The position numbers were made by a program, and so were the translations under genes. DNA of 64,000 nucleotides from Methanococcus vannielii SB. Its GTDB lineage: Archaea > AGJL01 > Methanococci > Methanococcales > Methanococcaceae. The stretch is taken from positions 62,001-126,000 of the forward strand of contig NC_009634.1 in NCBI RefSeq assembly GCF_000017165.1, given 5' to 3'. A model generated the notes under the pieces. It saw nothing but the letters and a program-made list of their open reading frames with translations. It ran no database searches and was not told the origin of the DNA. Numbering within the stretch: position 1 is the first letter of the stretch; each line of letters begins with the position of its first letter. Shown here in pieces: positions 55,352 through 63,738 of the stretch.

Positions 55352-56934
55352 CTAAATATATCGGGCTTACGATCGGGCCAATTTACGAAACATTGAATAA
55401 TGCCAAAAAAACGGGTGCACTATGGGGTTCAAGTTATATTTTTTCATATATCATGAAAAATATAATCAAAGAGTTTAAAGAGCGGGAAATAATCGTTCCA
55501 TATTGTGTAAATGAAGGAAAAGAATATGAAAAATATTATGAAAAAGAACTCGGTGCAGGGGTATTTCCAGACCGATTTATTTTCAAATCCGAAAATAGGG
55601 ACTACGAAAAACTTGAAAATATAATTGATAAATTATTAAACAAAATTTCAGAAAGTATTTGGGAGGATATCCAAAAATCGGGATACAAAAATCTGGATAA
55701 TACTAAAATATCCGAGTTTTTAAAACAATATTTTAAAATTTATTATCTTGAAAAAGACGTGCCTAATGGAAAAAATCCGATATTTGAGTTAAACAAATAT
55801 TTGGATGTTTTAGAGTTACAGCCAAAATATGTTACCCAATCTAATATTTATACAAAAGAAGAAAAAGTCTTTGAAAACCCATTGGAACTATTTTTTCACA
55901 ATAGAATAATAAAAGAGAGTTTTTTAGCCGAAGATTGTTTTAAATCTGAAACCGACGATTCTAAAGATTTTAGTAGATGGATCAAATCTATTCCTGAACT
56001 TGCATCAGCAGAACTAAAAATAACTAACCCTGATGAATATATAAAACTAGAAGAACTTTCAAATCCGAAAAATTTCACTGATGATAACGATTTGGAAAAA
56101 AAGATTTACAGTAACTTAAAAAAATACCCCAAATACTTAAAGTATTATGCTGTAGTTCAGGCTGACGGCGACAATATGGGAAAAATTATTTCTAAACTTA
56201 ATTCCGCCGATGATTTTAATAATTTTTCGAAAAAGCTATTTGAATATGCTGTAGATTCATCTAAACTAATAAAAGAATACGGGGGACTGCCAATTTTTGC
56301 AGGTGGTGATGATCTTTTATTTATTGCACCTGTAAAAAACGGAGAAAAAACCATTTTTGATTTAGTTGGTGACATAGATAACCGTTTTGAAGAAATTTTT
56401 GATGTTGAGATAAAAGATCCTGAAATATCACCGTCTCCTTCGCTTTCATACGGCATTTCAATTAATTACTACAAACACCCGCTTTACGAAGCCCTTTCTA
56501 ATGCAAGAACTCAACTTTTCGGAGTTGCAAAAGAATATTCAGGTAAAAATGCAGTTGCGGTAAACGTTAGAAAACACAGTGGTCAGACATTTGATTTGTG
56601 TTTCGGAAAAAATAAAGAATCGTATAAAAAATTTAATGAATTATTGAATGTAACTTTGAAAAATTCTGAAGAAAGTGAAAAAATACTAAATTCAATAAAA
56701 TTCAAACTTTCAAACGAAAAGGCCATTGTAGACGAAATAGGGAAGGATGAAATCAAATTAAAAAATTACTTTGAAAATTCATTTAAAAAAGATATTCATA
56801 AAAATTCTGATTTGAATAAAATTATTTCTTACGTGAATGGTGTTTACGGGGACGAACTTAAAGACCCGATTAAAAAGATAGACGCTTCCTTGCGGTTTTT
56901 AAGTTTCTTAAATGAAAAAATGGGGGCGGAATAA
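55348..56934 (+). CDS. cmr2: Type III-B Cas10 (Cmr2) without HD nuclease domain
   Basis: The 528-residue polymerase-cyclase subunit. The second palm carries GGDD in LPIFAGGDDLLFIAP (about residues 315-325), and the first acidic motif is in VVQADGDNMGKI (about 268-279). It begins directly with a palm-like region (YIGLTIGPIYETLNNAKKTG) and no N-terminal HD domain is seen, so it should not cut DNA. With CorA and DHH genes nearby, the product is predicted to be SAM-AMP rather than cyclic oligoadenylate. It overlaps cmr1 by 4 bp and cmr3 by 1 bp. Confidence 0.9.
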   Translation: MTKYIGLTIGPIYETLNNAKKTGALWGSSYIFSYIMKNIIKEFKEREIIVPYCVNEGKEYEKYYEKELGAGVFPDRFIFKSENRDYEKLENIIDKLLNKISESIWEDIQKSGYKNLDNTKISEFLKQYFKIYYLEKDVPNGKNPIFELNKYLDVLELQPKYVTQSNIYTKEEKVFENPLELFFHNRIIKESFLAEDCFKSETDDSKDFSRWIKSIPELASAELKITNPDEYIKLEELSNPKNFTDDNDLEKKIYSNLKKYPKYLKYYAVVQADGDNMGKIISKLNSADDFNNFSKKLFEYAVDSSKLIKEYGGLPIFAGGDDLLFIAPVKNGEKTIFDLVGDIDNRFEEIFDVEIKDPEISPSPSLSYGISINYYKHPLYEALSNARTQLFGVAKEYSGKNAVAVNVRKHSGQTFDLCFGKNKESYKKFNELLNVTLKNSEESEKILNSIKFKLSNEKAIVDEIGKDEIKLKNYFENSFKKDIHKNSDLNKIISYVNGVYGDELKDPIKKIDASLRFLSFLNEKMGAE

Positions 56935-58022
56935 TGTCGAATTATTTGGTAAAATTGACTCCGATAGATAGGTATTTTTTTGGCGGGAATGAAACATTTG
57001 GGGATGGAAAAAATACGAATTATTTCGTTAGGTCTAAAGAATTTCCCCAACAGACAAGTCTTCTTGGAATGATAAAAAAGGAAATTTTAATCATTACTGG
57101 AGTTTATAAAGAAGATTTTAAAGAATATAGGGAAAAAGAATTGGAAAACACCATTGGAAAAACCTTTAAATTGTCCGATTCAAATCAAAATCACGGAATA
57201 ATAAATTCTATTTCTCCGTTATTTTTGCTTGATAATGAAAATAACATATATTATAAAGCACCCCTCGACTATGGGCTGACTTTTGTAAAATCTGACGGTA
57301 AATGTAATTTTGGAAATACTGAAAAAGAGTATTTACCTTTTTTTGAAAATTACGATGCTAAAAAAGGCCTTCCAAACAAAATACTTTCTACTAAAATCTT
57401 GTCAAATAGAACAGATTATGAACTGTCGGAAATTTTTAAAGAGGATGTTAGAATTGGAATAAATAGAAAGAATGGGGAAGAAGATGGATTTTATAAACAA
57501 ATATTCTACAGGCTAAAAGAAGGACTTTCTTTTGCATTCGTTCTGAATATTGATGAAAATAATGAACATGCAAAAAAATTTAAAATTGAAAATGACAGTC
57601 ACAAAAACGTTTGTTATATTGGTGCGGATTCTTCAGGCTTTAAACTCGAAATAAAAGAAATTAATGACCCATCCAGTTATATTATGAAAAATTTTACTGA
57701 GAATGATATTCAAAAAGGCGAAACTTCCTCAAAAAAATTTAAAAGACTTTTGCTTGTTTCTGATACATTCTTAAAAGAAGAAGATTATTGTGAAATTTTA
57801 AATCTTTCTGAATTTATTATTGGAGAAACGGAAAAATTTAGAAACATGGATACGAAATCCAATAAAAAATCTGAAAAATATGTTTTCTTAAAACGAAGTT
57901 CAGTAATCTATTCAAAAACTGAAAATTCAGAAAAAATCAAGGAAAAAATAGAAAACGGATCAAAATGCTACGAAAATCTAAATAAAATAGGGTATAACGT
58001 TTTAAAAATTTTGGGTGAGTAA
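56934..58022 (+). CDS. cmr3: Type III-B CRISPR protein Cmr3 (Cas5-like)
   Basis: A 362-residue RAMP protein that binds the crRNA 5' handle beside Cas10. The N-terminus VKLTPIDRYFFGGNETFGDG, then FPQQTSLLGMIKKEIL, is characteristic of Cmr3. The start ATG 56934 shares its A with the cmr2 stop TAA. The gene is intact, of normal length and inside the operon. Confidence 0.9.
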   Translation: MSNYLVKLTPIDRYFFGGNETFGDGKNTNYFVRSKEFPQQTSLLGMIKKEILIITGVYKEDFKEYREKELENTIGKTFKLSDSNQNHGIINSISPLFLLDNENNIYYKAPLDYGLTFVKSDGKCNFGNTEKEYLPFFENYDAKKGLPNKILSTKILSNRTDYELSEIFKEDVRIGINRKNGEEDGFYKQIFYRLKEGLSFAFVLNIDENNEHAKKFKIENDSHKNVCYIGADSSGFKLEIKEINDPSSYIMKNFTENDIQKGETSSKKFKRLLLVSDTFLKEEDYCEILNLSEFIIGETEKFRNMDTKSNKKSEKYVFLKRSSVIYSKTENSEKIKEKIENGSKCYENLNKIGYNVLKILGE

Positions 58023-58023
58023 A

Positions 58024-58845
58024 ATGGATGTTAAAAAAGAACTATACATAATAGAAGCAATTACAAACATGCACGTAGGCAGCGGGGATGCCAATTTTGG
58101 AATAATCGATAAAACAGTGCAAAGAGATGTTTTAACGGGTTTTCCAGCAATATATTCTTCAAGTTTAAAAGGTTCGTTAAGAGATTACTTTGTTGGTTTA
58201 AAATCTGAAAAAACTGGCATAAATGACCTTATAATCGATCATATTTTTGGAAAAGAAGGGAACAATGAAAACGGAAGTATTCAAGGAAAATATAAATTTT
58301 TCGAAGCAAAACTTCTTGGACTTCCTGTTAGAAGCAATAAAAGACCATATTTAATTGCAACGTGTCCACAAATTTTAAATGATTTTTTAGAATCTGCAAA
58401 AATTTTCGCATCTGAATTATCTAATGAAATAAGTGATTTAGGAACTATTGATTTATTGAACGGGGAAATTTTTGTTAATGGCAAAATTGATGACGAAATT
58501 ATCGAAGGACATAAAGTTGAATCGAGTGCAAATTTATGGGAGAATTTAGAGAAACTTCTTGGGAATGATTTTGTAATATTTAGCAATGAAAAATTTATGG
58601 AAATATGTGCTGAACTTCCGGTAATTGCAAGAAACAAACTTGACAATGGCGAAAGTAAAAACCTATGGTACGAAGAGATAATTCCAAGAAAAACAAAATT
58701 TTATTTTGGCGTTGATCTCGGTAGTGGTGAGTACAACAATAAATTTACAAAAAATATCGATGATAAAATTGTTCAAATTGGCGGAAATGCAACAATTGGT
58801 TATGGATTTGCTAAATTAGAGAACTTAAGTAAAGTATTGAAATAA
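58024..58845 (+). CDS. cmr4: Type III-B CRISPR backbone protein Cmr4 (Cas7)
   Basis: A 273-residue backbone subunit that forms the crRNA filament and cuts bound target RNA. It shows AITNMHVGSGDANFG and TGFPAIYSSSLKGSLRDYF. Asp29 in FGIIDKTVQRD aligns by context with the catalytic Asp of Cmr4, so target RNA cutting is expected. ATG 58024 is preferred to GTG 58015, which is inside the GGGTGA ribosome binding site. GNATIGYGFAKL is the C-terminal glycine-rich loop. Confidence 0.92.
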   Translation: MDVKKELYIIEAITNMHVGSGDANFGIIDKTVQRDVLTGFPAIYSSSLKGSLRDYFVGLKSEKTGINDLIIDHIFGKEGNNENGSIQGKYKFFEAKLLGLPVRSNKRPYLIATCPQILNDFLESAKIFASELSNEISDLGTIDLLNGEIFVNGKIDDEIIEGHKVESSANLWENLEKLLGNDFVIFSNEKFMEICAELPVIARNKLDNGESKNLWYEEIIPRKTKFYFGVDLGSGEYNNKFTKNIDDKIVQIGGNATIGYGFAKLENLSKVLK

Positions 58846-58866
58846 AAAACTTAAATTGGGGATAAA

Positions 58867-59256
58867 ATGGGTAAAAAAGAAATTGAAAAATATATTCCAC
58901 AAGCACTTCAACTTATAGGTGAACACATCGCTTCAAACGGAAAGGTAGATAATGAATATTCTGGTTATATTTCATCATTTGGAGCTTCAATAATCCAGTC
59001 AGGATTAATTCCCGCAGTTGCTTTTTACAGCCAGCCTGGAAAAGAAGGTAATGTCAAAGATAATAGAAATAAATTAATGAATGTTATTTACTGTCTAATC
59101 CATGAAAAAGATAATTGTGACAATAAACTTTTGAATGACGTTATTTCGGGTACAGTATCTAAAGAAGAAGTACTTGATGCTGCAATAGCAACAAAACTTG
59201 CACTCAGGACATTTGAACGTGTTGAACCTAAAAAAGGCGAAAACAATGACAAATGA
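58867..59256 (+). CDS. cmr5: Type III-B CRISPR small subunit Cmr5 (Cas11)
   Basis: The 129-residue helical small subunit, which lines the target strand. It contains YIPQALQLIGEH, YSGYISSFGASIIQSGLIPA and the end of a four-helix bundle, as in Cmr5. It starts at 58867 after GGGGAT and overlaps cmr6 by 11 bp. Confidence 0.9.
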   Translation: MGKKEIEKYIPQALQLIGEHIASNGKVDNEYSGYISSFGASIIQSGLIPAVAFYSQPGKEGNVKDNRNKLMNVIYCLIHEKDNCDNKLLNDVISGTVSKEEVLDAAIATKLALRTFERVEPKKGENNDK

Positions 59257-60250
59257 TTCAAACTACGTCGGAAACATTGGTTATTACTACCAAAAACTCC
59301 AATTTTTAGGAAACGAAGGGGAAAAGAAAGAATGGGGAGAGATTTCAAAAGGAAAAGATAATCGGGATAAAATCGAAACGTTGAAAAAAGAAATCGAAAC
59401 AAACGAGGAAAAACTTAAAAAAATTTCATTTCATTTTGAAAATGAAAAGATATTGAACTATAAACCAGAACACAATAACTACGACTTAAAGGAAATAAAA
59501 ATTGAACGATTAATATTTAAAACAACTTATCCTGGACTTTTGGTTGGTTCAGGTTTAAACCATGAAGTGGGTGCAGATGAATTTAAACTCGGATTTTCAT
59601 TTGATTACACGTCAGGACTTCCAGTAATCCCAGGATCATCAGTAAAGGGGGTTTTGAGAAGTGCATTTCCAAATGACGAAAAAGATCCTAAATTTCAATA
59701 CATAAAAGATAAGTTAGCCACCTTTGGAGTAAATTCTGAAGATATTAACGTTTTAGAATTAAAAAAAGAAATATTTGATGGAATAAAAGAAGAAAATGGC
59801 GATAAGAATATTCGATTTAATGAAAGAGATATATTTTTTGATGCCGTTTTAACCGATAATAACAATGATAAACATATATTTGGGGAAGACTATATCACAC
59901 CGCATTCTGATCCACTAAAAAACCCAATTCCCGTGAAATTTTTGAAAATTTTACCTGAAATTGAATTTGAATTCAGATTTTTATTAAATGACAGTAAAGT
60001 AAATGATAAAATAACTGCAAACGTTAAAAAAGAATTATTTAAGCAGATTTTATGTGATCTGGGAGTTGGTGCAAAAACTAACGTTGGATACGGAAATCTG
60101 ATTTCCACAAATTTGTCTTCGAAAAATTTGGACAAAAAAACAGAAAAAAGTGCCGATAAAAAAACAGCCCCTGAAAAAGCAGGTGCCGATGAAACCTCAT
60201 GGCAAGATGAATATACGAAAAAGACCGGAAAAAAAGTTAAAAATAAATAA
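59246..60250 (+). CDS. cmr6: Type III-B CRISPR RAMP protein Cmr6
   Basis: A 334-residue RAMP protein at the head end of the filament. The core TTYPGLLVGSGLNHEVGADE, then YTSGLPVIPGSSVKGVLRSAF, is typical of Cmr6, with LGVGAKTNVGYGNL as the glycine-rich loop. ATG 59246 (MTNDSNYVGNIGYY) is preferred; the frame is open further upstream only because it overlaps cmr5. The C-terminus is a charged lysine-rich tail. Its stop codon abuts that of the convergent corA-like gene. Confidence 0.9.
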   Translation: MTNDSNYVGNIGYYYQKLQFLGNEGEKKEWGEISKGKDNRDKIETLKKEIETNEEKLKKISFHFENEKILNYKPEHNNYDLKEIKIERLIFKTTYPGLLVGSGLNHEVGADEFKLGFSFDYTSGLPVIPGSSVKGVLRSAFPNDEKDPKFQYIKDKLATFGVNSEDINVLELKKEIFDGIKEENGDKNIRFNERDIFFDAVLTDNNNDKHIFGEDYITPHSDPLKNPIPVKFLKILPEIEFEFRFLLNDSKVNDKITANVKKELFKQILCDLGVGAKTNVGYGNLISTNLSSKNLDKKTEKSADKKTAPEKAGADETSWQDEYTKKTGKKVKNK

Positions 60251-62158
60251 TTAATCAATTCTTCGTTTAATCTCTTCTATTATTTTAAGTACAGACATGA
60301 TTGAAATTAAGCTGGTTAATATAAATGCAAAATGACCCGTCAAGAATGAATATGCATAAATCCCCGGAAATATGTGTGTTATTAAACTAAAGGCTGTTGA
60401 AATAAGCATTGCAAAAATACAATATGCAATAATAATCAATATGGTGCCGGTTAATTTGGGAGACGTGGTATATTTTTCAGATAATTTTATAAAAAACTCC
60501 TTTTTTATATTTTCGCATTCTTTCTTATTTTTAGTATACATTATGTAAACATATCCTATGGCACATAATGGGGCCAGGGTATACATAAAAATCCATGCCC
60601 AAACCGACAAATAGCTGGTCGATAAGAAGATAGTATTTACCGTAAAATCCAAGACATTGCTAAATAATGCCCCCGAAGTATTGGACACTACATTTTCTGA
60701 AGTGCCTTGGGTAAAATCCACAAAATTCATTCCAAAAAATCCTGTTGCAAGTGCAGGAACTGCTAAAAATGCCCCTAATATGGTTAATAAATTTAATTTT
60801 TCATTGGTTTTTTTATCATCCATCAATGTTGCGTACTGATGCAATGAATCGAGTTCCTGATCTAAATCTTTTACATTTTTTTCAATACCCATGCAGTTGC
60901 TAAGTAAATTGTATAATTCGATTCCCTGATCTTGTGCAGTAACTTCCCGGTGGTAAATCCTATTGATGAACTGGATGTAATTCTTTTTTAGGTTCCTAAT
61001 TTTTTCCACAACTGTTGAGGTATTGTCTAGTGCGGAAATGTCAGAAACTTCGTCAGAAAAATTTAAGATTCCGACACGTTGTGCAAGAAGTAATGATATC
61101 ATTTCATAATATATTGTTTGCATATGTTTTTTAATAATATTTTCAGGAAACCATCCAGAATTGGTTAAACATACAAATGAATATCTCGAAAATCCATACA
61201 ATGTGGAGTCGTCTATCCATCTGTTGTAAGTATGATTTTCCACTAATGTTGGTAGCATTTCATGACTTTTACAAGATACATCATTTCCATCTACAAATAT
61301 ATATTTGCACCAGTCTTTTGATATTGAATACCCGTAGGTTTCAAGTTTTTTAGATCTACGTTTTAAATTCCGAATCCTGTCATCGTTTTTACACCAGCAA
61401 ATAGTAAACATCCTGTCATCGATTAATTTTTTAAAGGTGATTTTTCCATCTGAATTTTTATCTTCGGGATTTTCAGCTTTAAAATTATCCCCTAAAATTT
61501 TCGTTATTGTTTGTGAAATGTAGTATGGGTCGGCAAAACCGTTTTTTATCGATCCATTAAAATTTTCTTCAATTGTATTATCAGAACATTCGAGTTTTAT
61601 AGAATTTGCAAGAAAACTTGATTTTGTAGGTAATATGTCACATTTTTTTCCAATGTTTCCAACATATTGGGGATAAATTCTCCGGCCATATTCATTTATT
61701 TTTAAGATATCTTCAAATTCAGAGTACTCAGTATTGGATAACTGAAAAGATAAAATTCCAATCCCTGCTTCGTATAGTTTTAATTTTATGGAATCAATGT
61801 CTAACTTATACTCTAAGTCCTCTTTAGATTTCTGTTTAACTCGAATGGTATACTTTGGGTTATTCCACTGGTTATACTCATAATTAAAGACACACTGTTT
61901 TTTGGAATCATTAGAGTGTTCAGGCATTTCGCTAAACATTGCATTTCTAACATTATCATAAAAGTAAACGTATTCATTATATTCTTCAGAGTTTAGTGTT
62001 TTGTAATTCGTATACTTGTAGGACCAATCACTCTTTTTCATTAATTCAATTACTTTTTTAATATCCGTTTTTTCGTCAAAAGTAATTTCTTTATTGCTAC
62101 TAACAGACCATTTGAATGGAAACATAAATATGTGGTAACTTTTTATATCGTCTGACAT
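60251..62158 (-). CDS. CorA-like membrane effector of the type III-B CRISPR system
   Basis: A 635-residue protein with a large cytoplasmic N-terminal part and a CorA-type membrane region. The first membrane helix ends in ALATGFFGMNF, with the GMN motif at about 476-478. At least two or three more membrane segments follow (YLSVWAWIFMYTLAPLCAIG, TILIIIAYCIFAMLISTAFS, HFAFILTSLISIMSV), more than the two of ordinary CorA. In Bacteroides fragilis, a CorA homologue beside Cmr binds SAM-AMP and probably disrupts the membrane. It is the last gene of cas6-DHH-corA and meets cmr6 stop to stop. Confidence 0.82.
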   Translation of the reverse strand: MSDDIKSYHIFMFPFKWSVSSNKEITFDEKTDIKKVIELMKKSDWSYKYTNYKTLNSEEYNEYVYFYDNVRNAMFSEMPEHSNDSKKQCVFNYEYNQWNNPKYTIRVKQKSKEDLEYKLDIDSIKLKLYEAGIGILSFQLSNTEYSEFEDILKINEYGRRIYPQYVGNIGKKCDILPTKSSFLANSIKLECSDNTIEENFNGSIKNGFADPYYISQTITKILGDNFKAENPEDKNSDGKITFKKLIDDRMFTICWCKNDDRIRNLKRRSKKLETYGYSISKDWCKYIFVDGNDVSCKSHEMLPTLVENHTYNRWIDDSTLYGFSRYSFVCLTNSGWFPENIIKKHMQTIYYEMISLLLAQRVGILNFSDEVSDISALDNTSTVVEKIRNLKKNYIQFINRIYHREVTAQDQGIELYNLLSNCMGIEKNVKDLDQELDSLHQYATLMDDKKTNEKLNLLTILGAFLAVPALATGFFGMNFVDFTQGTSENVVSNTSGALFSNVLDFTVNTIFLSTSYLSVWAWIFMYTLAPLCAIGYVYIMYTKNKKECENIKKEFFIKLSEKYTTSPKLTGTILIIIAYCIFAMLISTAFSLITHIFPGIYAYSFLTGHFAFILTSLISIMSVLKIIEEIKRRID

Positions 62159-62182
62159 GTTAAACCCCTCAATAATTATATC

Positions 62183-62935
62183 TTAATTCTTTTCGTTGAT
62201 TTTTGAAATAATATCATTTAATAACTGTTCCGTTATTTTTTCGCCAGATATTCCAAAATAGCCCTCCCCTTGTCCACCAAAGTAAACTTTATCATTCAAA
62301 ATTTCAGAATATTTTTTTCCTAACAATTTAGCATGTTTTCCATAGTATGTGAGGTTATTTTCCGTATAAATTAAAAGTTTTTCAAATGGGTAGAGTCGAT
62401 CGACAACCGGTGAGAATTTGGATGTTTTTGATTCAACCAAAATTATTCCATCAATTGTTTTTTTATCTTTTATCGATTCAACTGCCAATTTTTCGTCTTC
62501 ATCCGTCACCCCTTGCATCATTCTATCAAGTTTTCTGATTTCTGCTATTTCTTCTTTTGTAGCACCAAATTCAATCATCTTTGGAATGTAACCTTTGTCG
62601 TTTTCCGCAATCAACAGCTGTTCTCTCGTTAATTTTATATTCAATAATTTTGCAACCTGCTCAATAGCAGCTGGAAAATCAGCTTTTTCATTATGATGAT
62701 CTATTTCAATTAAATTTTCAATTTCCATATTTGAATCGTTTGTAAGTTCAACCGAGACCAAAGTAGTATTTTTATCATTCAACTTTATTTCAATGTCGTA
62801 ACTGGCGATATAATCGCTTAACTTTGCGCCCCATGATAAATTTTTATCAATATATTCGATATTATTTTCGTCTAAAATATTTCTAATTTCGACCATTTCA
62901 AGGTCGTGTCCGCCCAATAAGAATAGGTATTTCAA
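62183..62935 (-). CDS. DHH-motif phosphodiesterase-like protein (NrN-like)
   Basis: A 250-residue protein with a DHH-type layout: YLFLLGGHDLEMVEI at the N-terminus, IEIDHHNEKADFP (Asp79-His80-His81), LIAENDKGYIPKM, and a C-terminal GGQGEGYFGISG that resembles the DHHA1 glycine loop. DHH/DHHA1 proteins (NrN) found with CorA-type type III-B systems degrade SAM-AMP to end the signal. The sequence is divergent and short for the family, so function is inferred mainly from the motif and position. The start is TTG 62935 after GGAGAAT. corA follows 24 bp later. Confidence 0.72.
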   Translation of the reverse strand: MKYLFLLGGHDLEMVEIRNILDENNIEYIDKNLSWGAKLSDYIASYDIEIKLNDKNTTLVSVELTNDSNMEIENLIEIDHHNEKADFPAAIEQVAKLLNIKLTREQLLIAENDKGYIPKMIEFGATKEEIAEIRKLDRMMQGVTDEDEKLAVESIKDKKTIDGIILVESKTSKFSPVVDRLYPFEKLLIYTENNLTYYGKHAKLLGKKYSEILNDKVYFGGQGEGYFGISGEKITEQLLNDIISKINEKN

Positions 62936-62964
62936 ATTATTCTCCTCGTTTATCCGTTTTAATT

Positions 62965-63615
62965 TTAATTAACTTTTTTAACCGTTCCAAATCCCCTAGA
63001 AACGCTTTTTCCAAGCCCCAAATAATTAGGAATACTAAAATTACACTCAAAAGTCCCCTTAAATCCAACCATGTTTTTATTTTTAAATTTAACAGTTATT
63101 TCGTCCAAATTCAAGTCTGACAATATTCTTTCAGAAACAGTGTGTTCAAATCCTTTTGCCATTGAAAGAATATTTCCTGCCAAAATTCTTTTTAAAAGCT
63201 CTTCTTTTTCAAAGTTATCAGAATCGGCATATTTTTTAAAATTTTCCTGATTTATCGGCATCCAAGGTACTTTAAATTCGTAAGTATTCATTTTTGATAT
63301 TCCAAACTCTGCTTTTTCATTTATCACTTCGATTTTAGAAATATAGGTTTTTCCATCCACGTCAATGGAATCTTCGTTAACTGCGGTTTCTTTTAATAAA
63401 ATGGCCCCTTCAGAAATTCCGACTAAATGGGGAATTTTATCGATTACCTTATACTGGATTTTTGGATAGCCGTACAAAAATGATTTATTTTCGTGATTGT
63501 GAAACATCAATTCGCTTGAATACTTGTTTGCAAAGTAACCCCTAACTTTTTGGCTATCGCTCATTTTAAGTCTTAAATCCGGATATTTTATAATTAAATA
63601 ATCTAAAACTGCCAT
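62965..63615 (-). CDS. cas6: CRISPR RNA-processing endonuclease Cas6
   Basis: A 216-residue RAMP nuclease that cuts CRISPR precursor RNA in the repeats. The C-terminal glycine-rich loop is PNYLGLGKSVSRGFGTVKKV, and KGTFECNFSIPNY precedes it; LLKRILAGNILSMAKGF is also typical. Histidine residues near the N-terminus (FHNHENK) may be catalytic but this is not clear. The start at 63615 follows GAGGAA. It leads the minus-strand unit cas6-DHH-corA. Confidence 0.85.
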   Translation of the reverse strand: MAVLDYLIIKYPDLRLKMSDSQKVRGYFANKYSSELMFHNHENKSFLYGYPKIQYKVIDKIPHLVGISEGAILLKETAVNEDSIDVDGKTYISKIEVINEKAEFGISKMNTYEFKVPWMPINQENFKKYADSDNFEKEELLKRILAGNILSMAKGFEHTVSERILSDLNLDEITVKFKNKNMVGFKGTFECNFSIPNYLGLGKSVSRGFGTVKKVN

Positions 63616-63738
63616 AAAATTCCTCTTATGATTGTTAAATTCGATTTAAATCTATAAATTTTTTAAATGTCGTTAAATATATAATTATTGGAATTTTTTT
63701 ACAGAACTGCTTTTTTTTAACTAAGGGAGGATGAAAAT

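Noticed and set aside
63616-63738. Possible CRISPR array or leader between cas6 and cas1
   Set aside because: No direct repeats of CRISPR length are seen; it looks like a normal divergent promoter region.
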